From: DATBGZ01 sp036557785
GTDB lineage: Bacteria > Actinomycetota > Actinomycetes > Mycobacteriales > Micromonosporaceae
Direction of reading: 5' to 3'
DNA length: 64,000 bases
Assembly: GCA_036557785.1 (NCBI GenBank)
Contig: DATBGZ010000036.1
Location: forward strand, 1 to 64,000
Shown here: one piece after another, positions 1 to 8,504 of the stretch
Layout: each line of letters begins with the position of its first letter
Numbering within the stretch: position 1 is the first letter of the stretch
Translations under genes and position numbers: made by a program
The notes under the pieces: model-generated
What the model was told of the DNA's origin: nothing
The model's input: only the letters and a program-made list of their open reading frames with translations
Databases searched by the model: none

Positions 1-45
1 GGCGTGCACGACCGTGAGGAACTGGCTGCCGTGCTGCAGGCCCCG

Positions 46-621
46 TTAGCCCGGGGTGACCGTGAGCGGCAGTGACGGATAACCGGGCCAGTTCAGCGTG
101 AAGTCGATGCCCTCGGCAAGCTCGACGGTGAACAGCATGAAGTTCACCGACACGCCGCCGATGGGCTGGAACCCGGCGGCCTCGACAGTGTGGACCGTGC
201 CGCTCGCGCTGGTAAGCGTGACGGGCCCGTCGAGCAGGTCCGAACCGGTATGCCCATCCAGCGGATCGAAGGTGACGGCGATGATGATGTAGCCCTGCTC
301 TGGCGCCAAACAGAACGGATCGCTCGGGCTCGGCGTGCAGGGCGGCGGCCAGTGGTCGGTGATAGTCGCCTTGATGTTGGTAATCCAGCCGATGCCCGAC
401 CCGGCCGAACCGCTGCTCGGTACCGGTGGCGAAGTCGCGCGGCTCGGGGAAGCGGGAAGGCTTGGTGAGCTGACGAGCGACTCGGTGGTGCCGGATCTGG
501 TCAACAGCCAGGCCGCCACACCGCCGCCGGCGAGCAGCACGACGATCGGCATCACGATCAGTGCCCACCGACCCCGACGATTGGTGGGTGAGCCGGTACC
601 CGTGCTTTCCGGGGAAGTCAT
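46..621 (-). CDS. Membrane-anchored extracytoplasmic protein of unknown function
   Basis: A 191-residue protein with a short charged N-terminus, one hydrophobic segment at about residues 18-40 (ALIVMPIVVLLAGGGVAAWL), a Ser/Pro/Thr-rich linker and a C-terminal domain of about 120 residues with two cysteines close together (PPPCTPSPSDPFCLAPEQG). This is the architecture of a signal-anchored protein displayed outside the membrane, with a beta-rich tail resembling DUF4352-type domains; that likeness is only an impression. An upstream in-frame ATG at 657 would add twelve polar residues; the ATG at 621 gives a more normal N-terminus. No function can be assigned. Bases 1-45 hold no assignable gene. 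Confidence 0.6.
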   Translation of the reverse strand: MTSPESTGTGSPTNRRGRWALIVMPIVVLLAGGGVAAWLLTRSGTTESLVSSPSLPASPSRATSPPVPSSGSAGSGIGWITNIKATITDHWPPPCTPSPSDPFCLAPEQGYIIIAVTFDPLDGHTGSDLLDGPVTLTSASGTVHTVEAAGFQPIGGVSVNFMLFTVELAEGIDFTLNWPGYPSLPLTVTPG

Positions 622-1030
622 GCCCGAGACCGTACGGTCGCGGTCGCACCTTGTCATGAGTAGCGCACATACTCAACCCGCTGAAGCAGCAAGCCAGACC
701 CGTGTATGGACACCCGAGCAGGAGAACGGGTCTTCGTGCTCGGGCTCGGCGGCACAGGTCGCAACCCCGCTCAGGTCTGAGGCGTGGAAGCATGGACCGA
801 CGTCAAGGACGTTCACGCGGGCGGCGCCGACCTTGCGATGTGACGAGCCCGTTGTGCCAGATCAGGTCAGTGTCACTGTCTCATAGAAGTTCTCCTTGCC
901 GTTGGCCACGACGTTCATGACGAAGTCGGCGATGTTCACGTCCCCCCGATGCCGGGTCGTTTGCCCCCAACCGGCGCCTCGACTGCCGGACTACGCTGGA
1001 CAAGGTATCCACAACTGGGGAGGCGCCATC
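622..1030. other. Intergenic region with a short coding relic on the minus strand
   Basis: 409 bases without an intact gene. On the minus strand, 940 to 862 reads a plausible protein C-terminus of about 25 residues ending in NFYETVTLT and a stop, with no upstream body, so it looks like the tail of a lost gene of unknown family. An inverted repeat CCCGAGCA/TGCTCGGG (713-720 and 737-744) could form a hairpin. A GGGGAGGCG motif at about 1018-1026 is the ribosome binding site of the following gene. Confidence 0.4.
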
Positions 1031-1270
1031 ATGGTCGGACACGTCGCAGGCGTGGGCCTCGCGGGCATCCTCGGCGCCCTGACCACCCTCGCCCTGCTCG
1101 TTCTGCTCGTCTGCGTCGTGGTGCTGGTGATCCGCGGCGCGACACGCGGCGGCACGCCGCCGCCCGGGCCGTCGGCCGAGCAGATCCTGGCCGAGCGGTT
1201 CGCGCGCGGTGAGATCGACGCAGAGGAGTACCAGCAGCGGCTACGGACGCTGCGCGGTCAGAACCGCTAG
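1031..1270 (+). CDS. Small membrane protein with C-terminal SHOCT domain
   Basis: A 79-residue protein with one long hydrophobic helix (about residues 8-36), a short Gly/Pro-rich hinge and a C-terminal SHOCT motif (AEQILAERFARGEIDAEEY). SHOCT is a short oligomerisation or targeting motif found at the ends of many unrelated bacterial membrane proteins, so the likely role is self-association at the membrane rather than catalysis. The ATG at 1031 follows GGGGAGG at a good distance; a longer open frame upstream lacks coding character. It stands alone, with no operon partner. Confidence 0.75.
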   Translation: MVGHVAGVGLAGILGALTTLALLVLLVCVVVLVIRGATRGGTPPPGPSAEQILAERFARGEIDAEEYQQRLRTLRGQNR

Positions 1271-1383
1271 CGCGCCATCGAGCGTTGTCGTCCACGCTGA
1301 ACCGGGCGTGCCGGCTATCCGAGAGGTCGGCGGACGCCCGTTGAGGTCGACGTCATGGCCGTTCGCCCGGATACGATCGGGCG

Positions 1384-1845
1384 ATGGCGCAGCCGTACCC
1401 GGTCCGGTTCACCTACGCGAAGAAGATCGTACCGCTGCCACCGGCAACCGCGGACCAGCTGGCGGTGGTGGAGACGGCGTTCGGTCCGCTCCCATCGGAG
1501 TACCGCCGATTTCTGTCCACTGTGAACGGTGGGGCTCCGGTGCCGTGCTTCCTGGACTTCCCGAGCAGGCACGAGTTCGAGATCGAGTGCTTCTACGGCG
1601 TTGGCGCACCATCGGACGCGTACTCGGTCGAGTACCGGTCGGCCAGCGTCTCCGAGCGGATGGGCCAGACGGTGGTGGCGATCGCCGGCGACGGTTTCGG
1701 GGACCAACTGATCCTGCTGCGCCCAGGGGATCCCGCCGTCTACCAGTGGGTGCACGACGAGCAGATCCCACCGATCCGCATGGCGCCGTCGTTTCCCGCC
1801 CTGCTGGCGGCGCTGGTCCCAGCGCCGAAGGATCCCGACCGGTAG
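1384..1845 (+). CDS. SMI1/KNR4 (SUKH-1) family protein
   Basis: A 153-residue single-domain protein of the SMI1/KNR4 fold. The N-terminal helix AVVETAFGPLPSEYRRFLSTVNGG is the family hallmark (ADxxxxxxPLPxxYRxFLxxxNGG), followed by a beta-rich body with GDGFGDQLIL and an acidic VYQWVHDEQ stretch. SUKH proteins often act as immunity proteins to polymorphic toxins, but no toxin gene is adjacent, so that role is not supported here. The start lies 6 nt after a TACGAT box (1372-1377) with no Shine-Dalgarno, which fits a leaderless transcript. Confidence 0.75.
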   Translation: MAQPYPVRFTYAKKIVPLPPATADQLAVVETAFGPLPSEYRRFLSTVNGGAPVPCFLDFPSRHEFEIECFYGVGAPSDAYSVEYRSASVSERMGQTVVAIAGDGFGDQLILLRPGDPAVYQWVHDEQIPPIRMAPSFPALLAALVPAPKDPDR

Positions 1846-1918
1846 CCGCCAACCCGAGGTTTCTTCTCATGAGCGGATCCAAATGTACGGGATGTCGGGC
1901 TCTGCTGACCGCGCGGGC

Positions 1919-1934
1919 GTGAGAGCGGTTTCAC
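1919..1934. promoter_or_regulatory. Upstream auxiliary LacI-type operator
   Basis: GTGAGAGCGGTTTCAC matches 14 of 16 positions of the perfect operator centred 76 bp downstream. It lies upstream of the predicted -35 box, where a second operator could support cooperative or looping repression. Confidence 0.55.
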
Positions 1935-1962
1935 GTGCGCGCATCCCGGGAATCGACGTTGC

Positions 1963-1992
1963 TTGACACGAGTACGCCTGACGCGGTAGAAA
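1963..1992 (+). promoter_or_regulatory. Sigma-70-type promoter of the GH16 gene
   Basis: A perfect TTGACA (1963-1968), an 18-bp spacer and TAGAAA (1987-1992) as -10. The predicted transcription start (about 1999) falls inside the operator that follows, so a bound repressor would block initiation. Confidence 0.6.
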
Positions 1993-1993
1993 C

Positions 1994-2011
1994 TGTGAGA
2001 GCGCTCTCACA
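1994..2011. promoter_or_regulatory. LacI-type operator, perfect 18-bp palindrome
   Basis: TGTGAGAGCGCTCTCACA is a perfect palindrome with the central CG typical of LacI/CebR-family sugar-regulator operators in actinomycetes. It overlaps the predicted +1 of the GH16 gene. The LacI-family gene at 3529 is the obvious candidate to bind it; an oligosaccharide released by the glucanase would be the expected inducer (inference). Confidence 0.7.
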
Positions 2012-2042
2012 ACCCGCCAAACCGTCTGAGGAAGGTCGCACG

Positions 2043-3443
2043 ATGACGCACTCCACGCTTCACCGCACACGCCGTCGCCTGGTCCTCGCCATCACGGCCG
2101 CGGCTGCGCTACTCAGCACTGCCCTGCTCATCCACACCGCTCAGGCCTCGGTACCGCCGACGCCCTCGGGCTGGTCGCTGGTCTTCAGCGACGACTTCAC
2201 CGGCTCGGCCAACACCGGGCTCAACACCGGCAACTGGCTCTACGACACCGGAACCGGTTACCCCGGCGGTGCCGCCAACTGGGGCACCGGCGAGGTGGAG
2301 ACCATGACCAACAGCACGGCCAACGTCTTCCAGGACGGCGCCGGACACCTGGTGATCAAGCCGCTGCGCAATGCTTCCGGCCAGTGGACCTCCGGCCGAG
2401 TCGAGACACAGCGCACCGACCTCGCAGCTCCAGCCGGCGGCAAGCTGCGGGTCCAGGCGTCGATCCAGCAGCCGAACGTCAGCGGCGCGGCCGCGGCCGG
2501 CTACTGGCCGGCATTCTGGATGCTCGGTGCAGCCGCCCGGCCGGTGGGAGCGACCAACTGGCCGAGCATTGGCGAGGTCGACATCATGGAGGACATCAAC
2601 GGTCGCAGCTCCGAGTTCGCAACGCTCCACTGTGGAACGAGTCCGGGTGGCGAATGCAACGAGACGACCGGCATCGGCAGCGGCGAGCACGCCTGCGGCG
2701 GCTGCCAGACCGGCTTCCACACGTACGCGATGGAGGTCGACCGCAGCATCTCGCCGGAACAGATCCGCTGGTACCTCGACGGCGCCCAGTTCTTTTCAAT
2801 TAACGCGAACCAGGTCTCAGCGACCACCTGGAACAACGCCGTCCACCACGGCTTCTTCATCATCCTGAATGTCGCTATGGGCGGTGGCTTCCCGGCCGCC
2901 TTCGGCGGCGGCCCTACCTCGTCCACCCAGTCCGGTGTGCCGATGCTGGTCGACTACGTGGCGGTCTACACCTCGACTGGCACGACCGCACCACCGACGA
3001 CCACTCCGCCCACCACAGCTCCGCCCGGCGGGCGCGACGCATACAGCACCCTCCAAGCTGAGAGCTTCAACGCCCAGTCCGGCGTTCAGACCGAGGCGAC
3101 CACCGACACCGGCGGCGGCCAGGACATCGGCTACATCGCGAACGGAGACTGGGCGCGGTACGACAGTGTGAACTTCGGGTCTTCCGCCGCCCATCAGTTT
3201 GTCGCCCGGGTCGCCTCCGGTGCGGCCGGCGGTGTCAGCGGATTGGTCGAGGTTCGCCTGGACAATGTGAACAACGCACCGATCGGCAGCTTCGCCATAG
3301 CGAATACCGGCGGCTGGCAGACCTGGCGGACGGTGCCGGCCAACATATCCGGGGTCACCGGTACGCACACGGTGTTCCTCCGCTTCACCAGCGGCCAACC
3401 GGCCGACTTCGTCAACGTCAACTGGTTCACCTTCGGGCACTGA
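2043..3443 (+). CDS. Secreted GH16 beta-glucanase with C-terminal CBM6
   Basis: A 466-residue secreted glycoside hydrolase. A signal peptide (RRRLVLAITAAAALL to IHTAQAS) is followed by a GH16 catalytic domain (about 38-310) carrying the signature EVDIMED, whose two glutamates are nucleophile and acid/base, and the family motif WPAFWMLG. A Thr/Pro linker (APPTTTPPTTAPP) leads to a family 6 carbohydrate-binding module (about 335-466, starting YSTLQAESF, with GYIANGDWARYDSVNFG). GH16 enzymes cleave beta-1,3/1,4-glucans or galactans; laminarinase/lichenase activity is likeliest. An in-frame ATG/GTG upstream is excluded because transcription starts near 1999; the ATG at 2043 follows GGAAGG. A strong terminator hairpin follows and the LacI regulator comes next. 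Confidence 0.92.
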   Translation: MTHSTLHRTRRRLVLAITAAAALLSTALLIHTAQASVPPTPSGWSLVFSDDFTGSANTGLNTGNWLYDTGTGYPGGAANWGTGEVETMTNSTANVFQDGAGHLVIKPLRNASGQWTSGRVETQRTDLAAPAGGKLRVQASIQQPNVSGAAAAGYWPAFWMLGAAARPVGATNWPSIGEVDIMEDINGRSSEFATLHCGTSPGGECNETTGIGSGEHACGGCQTGFHTYAMEVDRSISPEQIRWYLDGAQFFSINANQVSATTWNNAVHHGFFIILNVAMGGGFPAAFGGGPTSSTQSGVPMLVDYVAVYTSTGTTAPPTTTPPTTAPPGGRDAYSTLQAESFNAQSGVQTEATTDTGGGQDIGYIANGDWARYDSVNFGSSAAHQFVARVASGAAGGVSGLVEVRLDNVNNAPIGSFAIANTGGWQTWRTVPANISGVTGTHTVFLRFTSGQPADFVNVNWFTFGH

Positions 3444-3453
3444 CTGGTGACTC

Positions 3454-3486
3454 GGTCCGGACCGCGGGTCGGCCGCGGTCCGGACC
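3454..3486 (+). terminator. Strong hairpin after the GH16 gene
   Basis: A perfect 14-bp inverted repeat, GGTCCGGACCGCGG (3454-3467) and its complement (3473-3486), with a 5-nt loop. It begins 10 nt after the GH16 stop, with no long T-run, as is usual in GC-rich actinomycetes. It separates GH16 transcription from the regulator gene. Confidence 0.75.
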
Positions 3487-3528
3487 TCTGCCAGCAGAGA
3501 AGCCAGCAGAGAAGGATGAGAGAATCCG

Positions 3529-4566
3529 ATGCGACTGAAGAGAATGGGTTTGCTGCACATGACTTCACGTGAACGGCCGACGCTCGAGCGGGTAGCGTCC
3601 CGGGCTGGCGTCTCGCGAGCCACCGCGTCCCGCGTCGTCAACGGTTCCGAGAAGGTGGCGCCGGCGATCCGCGAGGCCGTTCGCCGGGCGATCGCGGAGC
3701 TCGGGTATCTCCCCAACCCGGCCGCCCGCAGCCTGGTGACGCAGCGCACCGGCCTGTTCGCGTTCGTCGTACCCGAGCCGGCCGGGCGCGTGTTCTCCGA
3801 CGACCTGTTCTTTCCCGGTCTCATCAAGGGGGCGAGCGAAGAGCTGGAGCTGGCTGACAAGCAGCTCGTCCTGACCCTGGCCACCTCTCCGACCAGCCAC
3901 GCCCGCATCGAGCGTTTCGTCGGCGGCGGGCTTGTGGACGGTGTCATGATCGCGTCGATGCACGGCGCGGACCCGCTGCCCAATTCCTTGCACCGCATGG
4001 GAATCCCGGTTGTTGCCAATGGACGGCCGATCGGCGCGTCCCCTATCCCATATGTCGATGTCGACCACGCCGGTGGCGTGCAGAAAGCCATAACCTACCT
4101 GCTCGACCAGGGCCGGCGGCGCATCGCGACCATTGCTGGCCCGCAGGACATGGTGGCCGGCATGGATCGGCTGACCGGCTATCGTCAGGCACTCGCTGGT
4201 TCCCGCCGACGCTCTCTTGTGGCGATTGGCGATTTCACTCGCGAGTGCGGCGCCGAAGCCATGCGGACGCTCCTCGAGGACGACCCGCGCCTCGACGCGG
4301 TGTTCGTCGCATCCGACCTCATGGCCGACGGTGCACTCCGAGTCCTCCGGCAGGCCGGTCGTCGCGTACCCGAGGACGTCGCGATTGTCGGCTTCGATGA
4401 TGTTGAGGTGGCGCGCTATACCGAACCAGCGCTGACGACTGTCCGGCAACCGATCGCGGAGATCGGGCGAAGCCTGGTGCGTCAGTTGCTGCGCCTGAGC
4501 GCCGGCGAGGAGGTTGAGCCGGCGCTGATCCTCCCGACCGAGCTGGTGATCCGCGAGTCGGCCTGA
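3529..4566 (+). CDS. LacI-family transcriptional regulator
   Basis: A 345-residue repressor with an N-terminal LacI helix-turn-helix (PTLERVASRAGVSRATASRVVNG, hinge AIAELGYLPNPAARSL) and a periplasmic-binding-protein-like sugar-sensing domain with the usual DAVFVASDLMADGALRVLR and VAIVGFDDVEVARYTEPALTTVRQP segments. Its position just downstream of the GH16 gene and the two matching palindromes in that promoter make it the probable local repressor of glucan utilisation. The start is uncertain: ATG 3529 has a distant GAAGGA (3511-3516), while ATG 3559 would remove ten unusual residues and is closer to the family norm. Confidence 0.9.
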   Translation: MRLKRMGLLHMTSRERPTLERVASRAGVSRATASRVVNGSEKVAPAIREAVRRAIAELGYLPNPAARSLVTQRTGLFAFVVPEPAGRVFSDDLFFPGLIKGASEELELADKQLVLTLATSPTSHARIERFVGGGLVDGVMIASMHGADPLPNSLHRMGIPVVANGRPIGASPIPYVDVDHAGGVQKAITYLLDQGRRRIATIAGPQDMVAGMDRLTGYRQALAGSRRRSLVAIGDFTRECGAEAMRTLLEDDPRLDAVFVASDLMADGALRVLRQAGRRVPEDVAIVGFDDVEVARYTEPALTTVRQPIAEIGRSLVRQLLRLSAGEEVEPALILPTELVIRESA

Positions 4567-4620
4567 CCACCGATGACTGCGGCTGGGCTAGCTGAACGTC
4601 GCGCGAGGAACGGCCATTGA

Positions 4621-5427
4621 TCACGGCAGCGTGGCGGGTAGTGGGATCGCGATGCACCAGGGCGGCCCGAGCAGGCCGTCACTACAGGCATGCAATGTCA
4701 TCGATGCGCCGGTGAGGGTGCCGGAAAGGGTTTCCTGTTGACCCGCCGCGCACACCGATGCGTTGACGTCTTCATTGAGATGGACCGCGCTTGCTGTGGC
4801 GCAGGTCCAGCCGCTCGACGTGTTCTGCACCGCGCCCGACAGCGGCACCGCAACCGGGTTCGAGTCATAGGCATTACCGAAGACATGGACACCCGGCCGC
4901 GTAAGGCTGAAGGCATACCAGGAAGCTATCGGAGCGTAGGTCCAGGATGCGCCGGTGCCGGTGGTCCGCAGCGCGGAGTCACCGACCGAAGACGGAATCT
5001 TGATCACGATGCACAAGCCGTACGGAGGTGGCGACGCCGGCTCCCAGCACAACTTGAAGGTCAACGCTCCGGTGAAGGCTCGGATCGCGAACGTAGCGGC
5101 CGGCTGGGCATCGCACACCTGCTTCGAGAACAGGCCGACGTCATTGTCCCCGCTGCCCAACGCCACCGCGCAGTTGCCATCAACGAGTTTGTCGGTCAGG
5201 GTCCCCAACGTCGTGCGACTGGTACCGCTGTCGGTACCCGTGCCGTTCAGCGCGACGCCGGGCAACCATGCCTGGTAGGCAAACGACGTCGGGCTGTCGT
5301 AGTGCCACGAGAAGCCGTAGCTTGGGATGACGATCGCCTCGGCCGGGCCTGCCGCCACAACGCTCGCGGCCGCTGCCGCCGCGAACACCACCGAGTAGGT
5401 CAAGACTCGTCCCAGCATCGTTGCCAT
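4621..5427 (-). CDS. Secreted protein of unknown function
   Basis: A 268-residue protein with a clear Sec signal peptide (MATMLGRVLTYSVVFAAAAA... to AGPAEA). The mature part is rich in Ser/Thr/Ala and small aromatic patches with about nine cysteines, suggesting a disulfide-stabilised exported beta-protein. No catalytic motif or known domain is recognisable. The start at 5427 is chosen because AGGAGG lies 7 nt upstream; an ATG at 5499 would place extra charged residues before the signal peptide. It is convergent with the LacI gene and transcribed alone. Confidence 0.65.
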   Translation of the reverse strand: MATMLGRVLTYSVVFAAAAAASVVAAGPAEAIVIPSYGFSWHYDSPTSFAYQAWLPGVALNGTGTDSGTSRTTLGTLTDKLVDGNCAVALGSGDNDVGLFSKQVCDAQPAATFAIRAFTGALTFKLCWEPASPPPYGLCIVIKIPSSVGDSALRTTGTGASWTYAPIASWYAFSLTRPGVHVFGNAYDSNPVAVPLSGAVQNTSSGWTCATASAVHLNEDVNASVCAAGQQETLSGTLTGASMTLHACSDGLLGPPWCIAIPLPATLP

Positions 5428-5726
5428 CGCCACCTCCTGCGTGTCGGCATTGGTCGATACTGACCGTCGTCGCAGAGGAACCGCTGGAAGCGTCGCCATG
5501 CCGACTCTATGGTCGTGCGGGGCTGCTCACGCAGCGTGATGGACAGCCTCGCCACGCGAAGGCAGTCCGTGAGCGCGCATCACGATCAGTACGGCTGGCT
5601 CTTCGAGAACGCCGAAGTCCGGTCTGGTGGATCAGGGCGACGCCCTCGGGCAACGCGCCGTACGGTGACGACGTATGCGCGGCATAGCAGCTGGATGGTC
5701 AACATGTTCAGTACGATGGAGGGCTC
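5428..5726. other. Intergenic region, no gene seen
   Basis: 299 bases between divergent genes. Apart from the ribosome binding sites of the flanking genes (AGGAGG for the minus-strand gene; GATGGAGGG at 5715-5723 for the plus-strand gene) and a TACGAT box at 5712-5717, I see no coding or repeat structure. Confidence 0.4.
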
Positions 5727-6560
5727 GTGACTTTGCCTGCTGACAGCCACGTGCACAGCGAGTGGTCCTATGACGCCCCGAGAGGCTCGATGGAACGCAC
5801 CTGTGCCCGCGCCGTTGAGCTTGGTCTACCGGCCATTGCGTTCACCGAGCACGTCGACCACACGGCCTGGCGCCTTCCACCCGGCACTGTCGATGTCTAT
5901 GAGTCATTGGCCGACCCGGACCGCGTTGTGACGCCCCCGGAGCTCGATGTGGCCGGATATCTCGCGGCGATCGAGATGTGCCGCGAACGCTTTCCTGACG
6001 TCAGGATCCTCACCGGGCTTGAGGTGGGCGAGCCGCATTGGCACTCCAGCGCTGTCGCGAAGCTCCTGGCCAGTGGCTCCTTCGATCGGGTCCTCGGCTC
6101 CCAGCACTGCCTTCCGGACGGCGGCGGGTATGCGGCGCCGCCTGGTCTTTACCAGCGCCGAGATGCTGCCGACGTTGTCCGCGAGTATCTGGCTGAGGTC
6201 GCCAGGCTTATCGCGGAGAGTGACACGTTTGCCGTGCTGGCTCACATCGACTTCCCCGTCCGCTTCTGGCCCGCGGGGGCCGGACCGTTTGACGCGAACA
6301 CGTTCGAGGACGAGTTCCGCCATGCTCTGCGGCTCTTGGCCGAGACCGGGCGGGTCCTGGAGGTCAACACCCGCGTTCCCCTATCCCCGGCGGTCGTCCG
6401 TTGGTGGTGGGAGGAAGGCGGGACTGCCGTGACTTTCGGGAGCGACGCTCACGACCCCATTGCGTTGACGCACGGCTTCGGTGAGGCGGCTGCCATGGTC
6501 GAGGCTCAGGGATTTCGCCCCGGTCGTTATCCCCACGACTTCTGGGTACGTTCCTCATAG
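5727..6560 (+). CDS. PHP-domain phosphatase, histidinol-phosphatase-like
   Basis: A 277-residue PHP-superfamily metal-dependent phosphoesterase. Metal ligands are visible in order: DSHVHSEWS near the N-terminus, FTEHVDH at about 40, GLEVGEPHW at about 100, GSQHCLPDG at about 125, LAHIDFP at about 165 and SDAHDP near 240. This pattern and length fit HisK-type histidinol-phosphate phosphatases, which catalyse the penultimate step of histidine synthesis, but PHP proteins have varied substrates and no his gene is nearby. GTG at 5727 follows GGAGGG. Monocistronic. Confidence 0.8.
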   Translation: MTLPADSHVHSEWSYDAPRGSMERTCARAVELGLPAIAFTEHVDHTAWRLPPGTVDVYESLADPDRVVTPPELDVAGYLAAIEMCRERFPDVRILTGLEVGEPHWHSSAVAKLLASGSFDRVLGSQHCLPDGGGYAAPPGLYQRRDAADVVREYLAEVARLIAESDTFAVLAHIDFPVRFWPAGAGPFDANTFEDEFRHALRLLAETGRVLEVNTRVPLSPAVVRWWWEEGGTAVTFGSDAHDPIALTHGFGEAAAMVEAQGFRPGRYPHDFWVRSS

Positions 6561-6565
6561 CGGCC

Positions 6566-7519
6566 TCACGGTGCAGCGAGGATGCGAGCGGGGTTGCGCA
6601 CGAGCATGGCGTCGATCTCGTCCTCGCTGACTCCGTGCTCGCGCAGGTAGGGCAGCACGTCCTGGCTGACGTGCAGGTAGTGCCAGTGCTTGAGCCCGGC
6701 CAGCGAGCCGGGCGCGAACCAGTCGATGTAGCAGCAGGTGTCGTGGGAGAGCACTATCCGGTCGGCCAGGCCACGCCGGCACAGGTCGACGACCAGGTCC
6801 GCACGTTCCTCGAAGCCGGCGATGTGGTCGATGCCGAAGCGGTCCATGCCCAGGGTCAATCCGGCGCGGACCATGCTCTCCAGGTAGTCGGGGTGGCCGA
6901 TGGCATCGCCGCTGTGGCCGAGCACAACGCGGTCCAGGTCGACACCTTCCTGCCTGAGCACGTCGAGGATGGCGGGACCGTGCTGGCCCTCGGCATGGGT
7001 GTGGATCGTGACCGGCGTGCCGTGTGTCTGGGTATGCGCCCTGGCAACGGCGCGAAGCACCGCTTCGACGCCCCCGGTGAGGCCCTTGGCGTCCACGGCG
7101 CATTTGAGCATGCCGGCCTTGACGCCGGTACCGGCGATGCCTTCGGTGATGTCGCGGACGAACAACTCGCTCATCGCCTCCGGCGGCCGCCGGGAGAAGT
7201 ACAACGGCACCTCATCAAACGTATAGATGCCGGTGGCGACCACGATGTTCAGGTCCGGCAATTGGTCCGCAATACGCTTCACCCGCGGGATGTTCCTGCC
7301 CTGGCCGATCGCGGTCACATCGACGATCGTGCTGATCCCGTTCTTGGGCAGCGCACCGAGTCGCCGTACCGCATCGGCGACACGGTCGTCCTCGTCGCCC
7401 CACTCATCCGGGTAATTCTGCTGAACCTCCGCGGTCAGCACGTACACGTGCTCATGCATGAGGGTACGGCCGAGTTGACCCGCCTCGACCGGGCCACGCG
7501 CCGTCGCTACTGTCGCCAC
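6566..7519 (-). CDS. Phosphotriesterase-family metal-dependent hydrolase
   Basis: A 317-residue amidohydrolase-superfamily protein of the PTE group. The ligand set of a binuclear metal site is visible: HEH at about 22-24, the lysine expected to be carbamylated in VKAGMLKCA, THTH in the TIHTHAE segment, LGHSGD, and the aspartate in SHDTCC. PTE-like lactonases hydrolyse lactones or organophosphate esters; the physiological substrate is unknown. It is divergent from an SDR and near the GMC/SnoaL/amidohydrolase operon, so a role in ring-opened or lactone intermediates of a catabolic route is conceivable (inference). Confidence 0.85.
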   Translation of the reverse strand: MATVATARGPVEAGQLGRTLMHEHVYVLTAEVQQNYPDEWGDEDDRVADAVRRLGALPKNGISTIVDVTAIGQGRNIPRVKRIADQLPDLNIVVATGIYTFDEVPLYFSRRPPEAMSELFVRDITEGIAGTGVKAGMLKCAVDAKGLTGGVEAVLRAVARAHTQTHGTPVTIHTHAEGQHGPAILDVLRQEGVDLDRVVLGHSGDAIGHPDYLESMVRAGLTLGMDRFGIDHIAGFEERADLVVDLCRRGLADRIVLSHDTCCYIDWFAPGSLAGLKHWHYLHVSQDVLPYLREHGVSEDEIDAMLVRNPARILAAP

Positions 7520-7731
7520 CCGTCGAATCCTTCCCGATCCTGACCCGCTGTCAACGGGCGCCGGGCGGGCTCGCGGCCGGACGAAGCGTCGACGGTCTGA
7601 TGTGGCAAGGTGTCTTCTGGTACGCCACGCTCTGGATCTCCTCCATGGATGCGCGGCCGTACAACTCTGGTTTCAAGGTCGCCGCGGGCATCACCGAGGA
7701 CAGCGGACGAAAGCAATCCGGGAAGGTCGCC

Positions 7732-8493
7732 GTGCACAAAGAGAGTAATGACATCAGCGAACCCGTCGCCGTGGTGACGGGAGCGGGTTCCGGGATCGGT
7801 CGCGCCACGGCGACACGACTGCTCGACCGCGGCTACCGGGTGGTGCTCGCCGGTCGACGCCGCGAGGCGCTCGTCGAGACGGCAGGAAAGCACGCCGGTG
7901 CCCTCTGCGTACCGACCGACGTACGCGAGCCGCACTCCGTCGCCGCGCTCTTCCAGGCAACGACCGACGCGTTCGGTCGGGTCGACCTGCTGTTCAACAA
8001 CGCCGGCAGCTTCGGTCCCGCCGGCACCGTCGATGAGATCGACGTTGACGAGTGGCTGGACGCGGTCGCCACCAACCTCACCGGAACGTTCCTGTGTGCC
8101 CGGCACGCCTTCCGCGTGATGCGCTACCAGGACCCGGCCGGCGGCAGGATCATCAACAACGGCTCGATCTCCGCGCACAGCCCTCGCCCAGGCAATGCCG
8201 CTTACACCGCCACCAAGCACGCCATCACCGGGCTGACCAAACAGCTCGCCCTCGACGGCCGCCGGTACGGCATCGCCTGCGGCCAAATCGATATCGGCAA
8301 TGCCGCGACAGCTATGGCCGATCGGATCGTGAGCGGCGTACCTCAGGCCGACGGATCGATCCGGCCCGAACCGACATTCGATCCCAGCCACGCCGCCGAC
8401 GCCGTGCTCGCCATGGCCGAGCTACCGCTGGACACCAACATCGCTTTCCTGACCATCACCGCCACGGCCATGCCCTGGATCGGCCGCGGCTGA
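7732..8493 (+). CDS. Short-chain dehydrogenase/reductase
   Basis: A 253-residue classical SDR. The cofactor motif TGAGSGIG, the structural LFNNAG motif, the catalytic serine region NNGSISAHS and the YTATKHA catalytic Tyr-x-x-x-Lys are all present, so it should be an active NAD(P)-dependent oxidoreductase. GTG 7732 is chosen because GGAAGG ends 5 nt upstream and because the longer open frame adds a non-conserved 44-residue leader. It is divergent from the PTE-family hydrolase across about 210 bp. The substrate is unknown. Confidence 0.88.
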   Translation: MHKESNDISEPVAVVTGAGSGIGRATATRLLDRGYRVVLAGRRREALVETAGKHAGALCVPTDVREPHSVAALFQATTDAFGRVDLLFNNAGSFGPAGTVDEIDVDEWLDAVATNLTGTFLCARHAFRVMRYQDPAGGRIINNGSISAHSPRPGNAAYTATKHAITGLTKQLALDGRRYGIACGQIDIGNAATAMADRIVSGVPQADGSIRPEPTFDPSHAADAVLAMAELPLDTNIAFLTITATAMPWIGRG

Positions 8494-8504
8494 GGCCATG
8501 ATGG

